From NCBI GenBank assembly GCA_964200075.2, contig CAXNAA020000025.1, positions 1-34,679 of the forward strand: DNA of 34,679 nucleotides, read 5' to 3'. The notes under the pieces are model-generated. The model was not told the origin of the DNA. It searched no databases and was given only the letters and a program-made list of their open reading frames with translations. The translations under genes were made by a program, and so were the position numbers. Origin of the DNA: Sphacelaria rigidula (taxonomy: Eukaryota > Phaeophyceae > Sphacelariales). Below are positions 21,501 through 27,900 of the stretch, in pieces. How positions within the stretch are numbered: the first letter of the stretch is position 1; each line of letters starts with the position of its first letter.

Positions 21501-23294
21501 CCGACGTGTGAAAACTTCGAGAAACGTGCGTTTGAATGAAAAAGCATAGGAGTTTTGTTAACCTCACTTTTCCCGAGGCTGAGCTGTGCATTCTCAGTGT
21601 TTGTTCTCACTGAAGGCATGGTGCAATGTGTGTATTCGTGTACCAAGCCTTTGACCGCCAGGGTAGGTCATCTGGCCATCCAATATTTTCCAAGTGAAAT
21701 AGTTCTGATTCAACAGATGATCAATACTCGCTGTCGGAGGTTCAACGAGCAACCCCTTGAAGGCGAGGGTGGGTCATTTGGCCATGCGGTCATTTTCCAA
21801 ATGAAAATGATGCTGATTCAACAAATGACCAATACTCGCGGTTAAAGGACTGTCACCTTGGACAAGGAGAGGTCATCTGTTGAAACAGCATCGATTTCAT
21901 CCGGAAAAAGTATACATGATCCAGATGGACTACCCTCGCGGTCCAAGAGCTACAACCACATTGGGGGCAGCGGCTGCGGCTCTGACCACGTCTTGGCCAG
22001 TTGCACCCCTCTCGTCCAAAAGGCGTCCGTCAGTGACAAGCAATGTTCTCACGTACGTGGTTCTGTACAGTGCATTTCAGTTTTGTAGGATGGACCAAAG
22101 TGGTGTGTTGACCACTGGGTCGATGAAGAAATTCCTCGGAAACATTTTTTTTTCCAAATGACGAGAATTCTAAAACCTCAACCCCGAACCAAATGTCTGC
22201 ACGAGTATCTTTACAACGAAACAACTCACCCCCCTCCCCCCTCAGCCCCCGGGTCGACCGAGCTGTCATCTGGAGATAATGTTCCGAGAGGCAGCTTTGT
22301 GTCTACAATTAAGATACTCTCCACCATGGCAAGAAGCTTCTTCTTGACTTTGACGGAGTCGCCGCCCGAAACTGGTGCGGTTTAACTCACCGCTGAGGTG
22401 TGACCGGAGTCATTTTCCCCTCCGGAGAGTGTCATCACTTGACACACACTGTACGTAAAAAGTTCCCACATCCACACGGTTCTCATTTGTGGTGTTCGGA
22501 CCCACCGCAACGAACGCTGTGCAGTTTATATTTGTGGTGCTTTGATCCCCCGGAACGAAGGCGAGGGTAGGTCACCTGCTGAATCGGCATTGATATTTAC
22601 TTAGAAAAAATATGCGTGAGATCTACATGGACCACCCGCACAGCGGTGCAAGAGTTAAATCCAACAAAGGAGGGGGGGGATACGCGATGGACTTTCACCC
22701 GATGTTTTGTTTCATATGCACGACACGAGTTTACCCGAGTGTCATGCAATATGGGTAGGATGTATACATACAACCGTCAACGCGAGAGCCCACCCTTTCG
22801 GTCAATCAAACGGTACTAACGTGTATGTGGAGCAATCTACACACAGGATACAGCAACCGTCTCCTCCGCAGTTTTCCAGGTCTCGAGCCCGATGTCGGCG
22901 TCGAAAACAATCAGACGTCATACTGCAGGACGTGTCTACTCCCGTCCGTCAGCGAATGTCAACGCACGCACGCGGGAAGATCGGCCTCGCGACTCACCAT
23001 AAAAACAGCGAGGATTTCGGAGCACATCCAAGAGGTGATTCCTAACCCTTCAGCTGAACAGGACCTTCAAACAAAAAACTTGGTCACATGCAGAAGTCGG
23101 ACTCACCGGTAGACGCAAACATGACAATACGATCAGAAGTATCTTCCTCTTCATGCGCGTACCTGGGTTTTTGAGATATCCACGACGCAGACTCTGATGT
23201 GCGGACACCGCTGAGCGATCACAGCCATCGTGGGCCCGCCCACATATCCTGCCCCCATGCAGCAAATGTTGTATTTAAAGTCATCGGAAGGCAT
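8689..23294 (-). CDS. UGDH: UDP-glucose 6-dehydrogenase, complete 11-exon gene
   Basis: Cytosolic enzyme that oxidises UDP-glucose to UDP-glucuronate with two NAD+, supplying uronic acid and xylose units for wall polysaccharides. Exons in transcript order: 23294-23163, 18267-18109, 17619-17440, 16407-16288, 15285-15198, 13887-13811, 13211-13056, 11549-11406, 11114-10974, 10347-10280, 8851-8689. All junctions are GT/AG and join in phase to 475 residues, the usual family length. Visible motifs are the NAD-binding GAGYVGGP (14-21), STVPV (133-137), NPEF with the expected catalytic Glu (163), SKLVANAF with Lys222, and [10 protein letters not shown] with nucleophile Cys278. [12 protein letters not shown] begins at about residue 336. 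The start is the first Met, 13 residues before the glycine loop, as in plant-type enzymes. The product resembles plant and algal UGDH. Introns carry many transposable elements. The gene lies head-to-head with NDK. Confidence 0.96.
8852..10279 (-). other. UGDH intron 10
   Basis: 1428 bp. No recognisable gene. A short imperfect stem occurs at 9153-9189 (TATAAACCGGT / ACCGGTTATA). A CG-rich cluster of small palindromes lies near 9898-9930. Open frames here match nothing known to me. Confidence 0.6.
10280..10347 (-). CDS. UGDH: UGDH exon 10
   Basis: 22 codons plus two bases, [20 protein letters not shown] to TE, ending within the Trp codon (TG|G). Short, but fixed by homology ([12 protein letters not shown]) and by a consensus donor GTGAGT. 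Confidence 0.92.
10974..11114 (-). CDS. UGDH: UGDH exon 9
   Basis: 47 codons, [20 protein letters not shown] to [14 protein letters not shown] is the second Rossmann strand of the C-terminal domain. The stretch around [14 protein letters not shown] is the least conserved part of the protein. Phase 0 at both ends. Confidence 0.92.
11406..11549 (-). CDS. UGDH: UGDH exon 8
   Basis: 48 codons, [20 protein letters not shown] to GDTRETPA. It starts the C-terminal UDP-binding domain; [12 protein letters not shown] is diagnostic. Acceptor ATGAAG, donor GTATGT. Confidence 0.95.
11766..11984. mobile_element. Fold-back element C in UGDH intron 7
   Basis: The outer arms TGGTCTGCTCTC (11766-11777) and its exact reverse complement (11973-11984) enclose a nested 13-bp perfect stem, CCCGTGTTCGTGA (11843-11855) with TCACGAACACGGG (11885-11897). 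The pattern 'tcgaaccygnactgggcc' on one arm links it to element A next door. Confidence 0.75.
11980..12242. mobile_element. Fold-back element A in UGDH intron 7
   Basis: A long imperfect hairpin. Left arm blocks 'gaccagaagac', 'gatgaatag', 'cacatttct', 'ttgaaagacggggtgt' and 'tcgaacctg' are mirrored in reverse complement on the right to 12242. The best stretch, CTTGAAAGACGGGGTGT, pairs with ACACCCCGTCTTTCAAG. Its outer parts also match the arms of element B, so the two belong to one family. It encodes nothing. Confidence 0.8.
12296..12912. mobile_element. Fold-back element B in UGDH intron 7 (gapped)
   Basis: A large hairpin. Outer arms (about 12296-12370 and 12820-12912) share 'ctactcttg', 'ctagctgc' and 'attccgtcggggg'. 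Inner arms (about 12531-12665 and 12680-12815) share 'gttaatctcga', 'agaagctcaag', 'tgaacagca' and 'gcctgcagaat'. The left inner arm is present twice, at 12381-12449 and 12531-12600, on either side of poly-G and an N-gap. The second copy may therefore be an assembly artefact. Confidence 0.75.
12450..12458. other. Assembly gap (9 N)
   Basis: It lies immediately after 'actaactttgg', the same sequence that ends the homologous block at 12600, and before about 70 nt of almost pure G. Confidence 0.99.
13056..13211 (-). CDS. UGDH: UGDH exon 7: catalytic cysteine
   Basis: 52 codons, [20 protein letters not shown] to [17 protein letters not shown] holds the nucleophilic Cys (residue 278) and the neighbouring Asp282. 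The [10 protein letters not shown] segment, with Asn rather than the animal Lys, agrees with plant-type UGDH. Phase 0 at both ends. Confidence 0.96.
13811..13887 (-). CDS. UGDH: UGDH exon 6
   Basis: Two bases plus 25 codons, (A)[19 protein letters not shown] to DADVSE. This is the long central helix that joins the two Rossmann domains and forms the dimer. The donor GTTCGT is weaker than the others, but the protein alignment fixes this junction exactly. Confidence 0.93.
14080..14525. repeat. Local repeat unit, interrupted and uninterrupted copies
   Basis: The unit 'ataycacacccct...gtcaaaagttgcaa...cagacraaaatgtaycacgt.aagtataggtctat' occurs twice. In the left copy (14083-14433) it is split by MITE copy 2. 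In the right copy (14448-14525) it is continuous. Confidence 0.7.
14120..14386 (+). mobile_element. MITE family 1, copy 2
   Basis: It begins 'gggtcggacgaat' and ends 'attcgtccgaaccgtgaaaattcg'. It shares the interior 'cagcgttgcaacccacgta' and 'ggcgcaaaagttgcgtgg' with copies 1 and 3. The uninterrupted paralogous site at about 14470-14485 brackets the insertion to within a few bases. A possible AA target duplication flanks it. Confidence 0.8.
15198..15285 (-). CDS. UGDH: UGDH exon 5
   Basis: 29 codons plus one base, [14 protein letters not shown] to SKLVAN, ending in phase 1. The split Ala codon is completed by exon 6. It contains the TNTWSSE motif and the catalytic Lys of SKL. Confidence 0.95.
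15286..16287 (-). other. UGDH intron 4
   Basis: 1002 bp, occupied largely by dispersed repeat family 2. A segment around 15950-16010 ('gaacccctcc...ggtctcaagggatcaacc') resembles 29545-29605 in NDK intron 1. No gene. Confidence 0.6.
15595..15850. repeat. Dispersed repeat family 2, copy in UGDH intron 4
   Basis: Contains 'cgcgagggtagtccatctggatcatg' in one orientation, and 'ccgcgagggtaggtcacctctgctgaatcggcat...ccggaaaaggtatgcgtg' in the other. Both blocks recur at 21640-21960 and 22553-22665. The two halves face each other as a loose inverted pair. Confidence 0.65.
16288..16407 (-). CDS. UGDH: UGDH exon 4
   Basis: 40 codons, [13 protein letters not shown] to GLAAIQEL. It carries the NPEFLAEG signature with the glutamates used in catalysis and substrate binding. 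Phase 0 at both ends. Acceptor CACGTAG, donor GTGAGC. Confidence 0.95.
16408..17439 (-). other. UGDH intron 3
   Basis: 1032 bp. A minus-strand 112-codon frame (16566-16904) has a basic Lys/Arg-rich stretch but no motif I recognise. Nothing else stands out. Confidence 0.5.
17440..17619 (-). CDS. UGDH: UGDH exon 3
   Basis: 60 codons, [20 protein letters not shown] to [10 protein letters not shown], phase 0 at both ends. It includes [12 protein letters not shown], which contributes the active-site Thr and contacts NAD. Donor GTAAGT is close to consensus. Confidence 0.96.
18109..18267 (-). CDS. UGDH: UGDH exon 2
   Basis: 53 codons, [16 protein letters not shown]... to FISVNTPTK, phase 0 at both ends. 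The signature LPIYEPGL and the SVNTPT loop are intact. Acceptor ...TTTTCCAG, donor GTAAGA. It is separated from exon 1 by the longest intron of the gene, 4895 bp. Confidence 0.96.
18956..19190 (-). mobile_element. MITE family 1, copy 3 (reverse orientation)
   Basis: In plus coordinates it runs from 'ggttaggacgaat' (18956) to 'atttgtccgaccc' (19190). The interior 'ccacgcaacttttgcgcc' and 'gttgcaacgctga' are reverse complements of copies 1 and 2. It lies in UGDH intron 1. Confidence 0.8.
19516..20505. mobile_element. About 1-kb DNA transposon with perfect TIRs and TA flanks
   Basis: The left end TACAGTGGGGGGCTCTCAGT (19516 on) continues to 'agtgccgat'. The right end (20478-20505) is its reverse complement apart from one G in the homopolymer. 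Each end is bounded by TA, consistent with the TA target duplication and CAGT-type termini of Tc1/mariner relatives. The interior repeats the 'agtagtgcc' motif many times, including a near-palindrome at 20377-20406 with 14-bp arms. A 171-codon minus-strand frame (19926-20441) has no visible DDE/D motif, so I treat the element as non-autonomous. It lies in UGDH intron 1. Confidence 0.75.
20506..21359 (-). other. UGDH intron 1, segment between transposons
   Basis: No gene recognised. Several 'aaactagt' and 'gttgca' motifs recur around 21100-21180 without forming a clean repeat unit. Confidence 0.45.
21360..21512. mobile_element. Small MITE with 16-bp perfect TIR
   Basis: TCACACGTCGGACGAG (21361-21376) and its exact reverse complement (21496-21511) bound about 150 bp. 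Inside, 'gactcgt', 'gcacgaat' and 'tcgttgtg' motifs repeat. The TIR resembles the ggacgaa core of MITE family 1 but differs in full. It lies in UGDH intron 1. Confidence 0.7.
21640..21960. repeat. Dispersed repeat family 2, copy in UGDH intron 1
   Basis: Two tandem units of about 107 bp ('gggtaggtca' at 21661, 'gggtgggtca' at 21768) share 'ctgattcaaca', 'atcaatactcgc' and 'attttccaa'. They are followed by an inverted block (21880-21950) matching 15640-15715 in reverse complement ('gtatacatgatccagatggactaccctcgcgg'). Confidence 0.7.
22490..22665. repeat. Dispersed repeat family 2, partial copy
   Basis: 'gaaggcgagggtaggtcacctgctgaatcggcat' to 'gcgtgagatctacatggaccacccgcac' matches the right half of the 15595-15850 copy. 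It is preceded by a diverged direct repeat 'atttgtggtg...gacccaccg-caacgaa'. Confidence 0.6.
23163..23294 (-). CDS. UGDH: UGDH exon 1: start and NAD-binding loop
   Basis: 44 codons beginning [20 protein letters not shown] and ending VVDISKTQ, phase 0. It holds the first Rossmann strand, the GxGxxG-type loop and the acidic Asp that binds the NAD ribose. Donor GTACGC. The ATG is at 23294-23292. Confidence 0.95.
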
Positions 23295-24704
23295 GATACT
23301 CTTCTGTGTCGTGTCGGCGACAACTATAGAGATTGAAGTCCTGCTGGCGCGAGAGCATGGGAGGGGACAGTATGGGGATGATGGGATGAGTTATGGATGA
23401 GATGGGGTAGGGTCGGTGGTGTCGGGACGCGATGTGCGCTTCACCCAAAATGATTCCACTCGGTTGTTCGGTTAGTCTGTACCGTACTGCTGATACTCTA
23501 CTCGCTGCCTCATCGAACATATCGACAGGGTCGAGCGAGTATAGAGATGACAGACTTCCCGCACGGACCTCCGTTCGACGCAGGTAACAGTCGGGAATCA
23601 GCAGACCAATTGCAGACGCTAGATAGGCCCGCATATGATACTAGAAGCATTCGTGGCCGAGTTGTTACTGTCTGACTATTGTACGAAGAGGAGTAGGCTG
23701 ACTTGGGGAAGAGAGGGTTTCGCGTTTCGCGACAGGGTGTCTGCTTTTTTTTGCAGAGAGAAGAAATGAACAGGAACAGGTACGCTTTTTAGAGAAATCC
23801 ATCTGGTCGCGAAGATTTCGCCCCGTCCGTACGACTCTCGCAGTAGAGCATCACACTGCACCAATCCAAGCGCTGTACCTAGCCCCAACCTTGAAATTAT
23901 GCTGCTGTGCTAGTTGGCATGCAAATTCCAGCCTGGAGGAGGTGTGCCTTTCACGTGTGGGCCCACGTCCATTTATCACAACACGTGAGCTCTAAGAACA
24001 AAACTGTGTCTCTTTCGTGTCATCAAGCACTGACTGTAGTGTAAAACGGTGCAGGTACTGTTTTTAGAACTTTCGCAAGAATGGCAAGCCACAAAAAAAG
24101 ATCAGCGTGGATGTCTCACCCCCCTTGGACTGGCGCGCTCTTTCTCTCTCTCTCTATCATTATATCTATGTCCATCTCTTCTTCAATCGTAGCTTACCTT
24201 CGTTGGGTAGGGTGGAGTAGAGGCCTGATCTGTCTGCGTCGGGCGTCCTCTTTACACGATGAAACAACAGTTTTGTGACGTGACAGGGTGCGGAGATCAA
24301 AATGAATGACAATGTCATGCGATTGTGATTGGAAAACGATACGAAAAGGCTATTTCTTAAACGCGATTTGGGAAAGGGCGTTTTGGGCTTTTGTGGCAGC
24401 AGCGCATCTTTTACCGTAGTAGTACTGCAGTGTATACCCAGAAGATGGCGTCAAATCGGAGTGGAATGAGGCGTACTTTGAACTCGATTTGATCTGCACC
24501 TTTCTCACGCACGTAACACGCAACAGAACTGGACCATCATAATAAATAAAGAACAAAATGTACCTGTTTCACAGTGTTGCAAAATCGTCATGAAAAGGGT
24601 ACATGTCACAGAACATCCGCAAACCCCTACTCCCCCACACCAACACCTCGACGATATCTCTGAGACACCTCGAGTATCTGCAGTAGCACCTTAACACCTT
24701 CCCC
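23295..24704. promoter_or_regulatory. Shared upstream region of divergent UGDH and NDK
   Basis: 1410 bp separate the two start codons, which point away from each other, so both promoters must lie here. Two CACGTG boxes (23952-23957 and 23982-23987), with a further CCACGT between them, sit about 660 bp from the UGDH ATG and 720 bp from the NDK ATG. A G-rich stretch lies at 23350-23420 and a pyrimidine (CT) stretch at 24133-24190. No convincing TATA box was identified. Short frames here have no recognisable product. Confidence 0.55.
23952..23987. promoter_or_regulatory. Paired CACGTG (G-box/E-box) motifs
   Basis: Two perfect CACGTG hexamers 30 bp apart, with a third CACGT-type site between them. 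CACGTG is the core bound by bHLH and bZIP factors across eukaryotes. Function here is inferred only from position between two divergent genes. Confidence 0.35.
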
Positions 24705-24953
24705 ATGTTCTCTCGAGTAGCACCCGCTGCCTTCAGGAGAGCCGCCGGCCGTGCTGCCGCTCGCGGCCTCTCAACCACCGCTGCTTCGAAGGGCTTCGGA
24801 GTCTCTAAAGGCCTTGTGGCAGGGAGCATTACTGTCGCTGGAGGCATCGTTGCGCTGAGCCAGATCACACAGCAGGAGCAAGCACCTGCACTTTGTGCTG
24901 CCGATTTCCCATACACCGGGCAGCCTGGTACTGCCCATGAAAGGTCTTTCATC
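24705..24953 (+). CDS. NDK exon 1: presequence and membrane segment
   Basis: 83 codons from [20 protein letters not shown] to HERSFI, phase 0. It holds the targeting peptide, the hydrophobic stretch [16 protein letters not shown] and the first kinase strand. Reading through the GTGAGT donor would continue to a stop at 25163 without kinase similarity, so splicing is required. Confidence 0.92.
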
Positions 24954-27900
24954 GTGAGTTATACGCGTCGACATATGTGCGGACTCAGTTGCAGTCTGTG
25001 GTGGACGTGCAATATTGTCGTATGTGGCGGACCACAGGGATACATCACTGATCATGATGGGTCTGTGAGCACACAGATGATTCCTCTACCCGGTACCTCG
25101 TGTGGTGGGAACTCGTTGGGTGTACTGGGAAAATGTGGTATGCTAATGTTCATTGGCCTGTAGTGGATGCATCAGAAGAGATGAGCTTCTTGTTTGCATT
25201 GGCATCGTAACTACACTGTTGTTGGCTGTTGGCAGTTTTCTTCGGCCGCTCCACCCCATCACAATTTCACCAAATTTCAATTTCTCCCCACGTGGAACGT
25301 ATCACATACCCCGGAGTATTATTTTCGACGACGGCGATGACGTTTTGTTCCGTCCACGGATGGCAGTAGATGTACACTGCCCACAGCTGCAGCTTTGCCT
25401 CGCCCTACTGACAACTCGCTTGTTTCTCATGTGCAGTGCAAAACCCCCGTTCGTACTCTCACCTGTGGAGAATGTCGCTACTGAAATTCTGTACGCGAAC
25501 ATCAGACCGTAAAGTTCATTAAAGTTGTGAATCCTCTCGAGCCTAGAGGTACTCTCTGTCTCTGTTGGAGGTGGACTAGGTGAAAGTGCACCTATTATGG
25601 AGAACGAGCGCCATTTCACGGGGTATCTCTTGCAAGGGGTAAGCAACGGGACCAGGACGGTTGCTAGGGCGGGTTGGGTAGGGTATGTCCTTTCGACTAC
25701 CGGGTATTTACTCGACTGAAGTCTTGGGTAAATTGGTACGGTCTCAGTACGCTACTCAATTATTGGTAGCAGAGTATGATTTCGTGGCTTCTACAGGCTG
25801 GCCCCCAAAATCATTCAAAATTGTGTCATGGGCCAAGTGCCCTCCGCAATACCTACCCAATGGTCGCATACATGTTGCTATATTGACCACAATGAACAAA
25901 AGAAGGGGGGGACATGACCGAATTTGTGTGTAGGACCAAAACGGTGGCTCTAAGGGCGGAAAGGTACCTCGACCAATCAGCGCCCTTGAAATTATCCCAC
26001 AATCTCCACTTGCCACGAGGGGCAGTTACCGCCGTCAGGTCGGGAGTCCAACGAAAAGCATATATTCGAAACCAGCTACTACGGGGTCGAATTATATCCG
26101 CAACCGTGGTTCTTATGGAATGTGGGGTTGTGGCGTCGTCTAACTTCTACTGGTGATGAGCACAGAAGACCTACAGGCTCGTTCACGGTCATCACCCAAA
26201 CTTGTGCCATCAGCAAATTCCTTTCGCAACACCTACTCACTAGTCGCATACATTATATCATACTGACCGCTATAGACAGCTGAAGAGCGTGACATAGCCG
26301 GATTTGTGTGAAAGGTCATAGTGGTGAAGCCAAGGGCGAAAAGGTATATTGATCGATCAGCGCCCGTCAAACTGTTTCGAGATCGAAGCAACGAATTCCA
26401 AGCCCAGTCTCCACCCAATCTTCACATGCTTCAAATCGTAGTAACGATAATCAGCTCGGGAATCTAACGGAAAAAACTTATTTTGAAACGGTTTCTACGG
26501 GATCGAATTATACCCGAAAGCGTGATGTTTCGGTGATGCCGGGTGTCGGCGTCGTCCAATTTCCACTAATGATACGCACGAAAGACCCAGGGAGCCTCGA
26601 AACGCTGTCCCCTATATCTGTCGTGAAAAACCTCAGATCGCTCTCAAACTTGGCAATTCCGTAGGTATTGATGCTCCAAATGGAAAAGTTGCGTTCTTGG
26701 CAATATTTCATGGTTTCTCCGTTCTCTACCGGCTTCCGAGGGTCCCAGTATGGAGACACCCCGAAGGCGGTACAGAATGCCCTAGAAGAAAAATAATGGA
26801 ATGATGCGTCCTGGGATCGTCCAAGGAACACACGCACAAAGTTTGGTGCAAAATCTCGAAAACCTCATACAGTTTTTTGCTTTGACGCGAAGTTTACCTC
26901 AACAGATGTTTCTATACCAAAACCAAGTAGTTGGGAGTTACACGTTTCAAGCCCACGTCCTCCACAAACGCGCAAACCTCCACGCCGTTATTGGGAGTTA
27001 GGCCGGATGTTATGGCGAGCAGGTTTTTGGCCTACGGACTGTTACCTTGGGGACATTTGACCCCCCTTTCGACCCCCAAACAGGGATCGCCAACACACTT
27101 TTCATCACCTCAGAGAGGAGCCTAGCCCACTATTCAGATTCGCTTGGCTCCGAGGTTTTTAAGATTGGCCGCTGAACAGAAATTTGTGAGCGAAAGTCCG
27201 TGCTTCCCGACCCCCGCTAGTTTGCCCAAAATTCTGTCGAGATGGCCGTAGACTTCGTTGCACAGGGATTTTTGTTCAGCGGCCGTTCTCGAAATCTTGG
27301 AGCCAAGCGAATCTGAAAAGTGGGCTAGGCTTCTCTGTGGGGTGATGAAAAGTGTCCAAGACGTGTGTTGGCGATTTTCCCTGTCTGGGGGTCAAATGTC
27401 TCTAGGGTGAACAATCCGTGGGCCATAAATCTATTTGCCATAACATCCGGCCTCAGTTCCTGAATTGAGTTTTTCATTGTTTTTCGGGGGCCCGACGGGG
27501 GTCCAAGTCGTTTTTAGAAGTATTCTCCATTCTGGGACCCGGGGAAACGGGACGACGATATTTTTTTAATTCTTTTGAGCGAGCTACCCTCGCACAACCC
27601 GAGGAAGGGTCCCACAAACTTTTGTCGCAAAACTCGATCAAGTGATGCTTGAATTTCCATGTTCATTTCAAAGAAGGCCCAAAAACGCCGTTCTTGTACC
27701 GAAATCAAGTGGTTTGCGATTTCACCGCGGCACGTCAAAGTTCATTACACGAGAACGAAAAACCTCACGCCGTTGTAAGGAGTTGGTTCCAGGAATTTTG
27801 CACAGCTGTGCTATCGGTCATTACGCAGCTTAGGATGAACAAGGTTTTTCGGGGGTTTTCTTGGCCGTTTTACGGGGTTCCGATTGGATCAATGTTTCCC

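Noticed and set aside
24705-25163. 152-residue unspliced reading of NDK exon 1
   Set aside because: Kinase similarity stops precisely at a GTGAGT donor and resumes in exon 2 at 30500.
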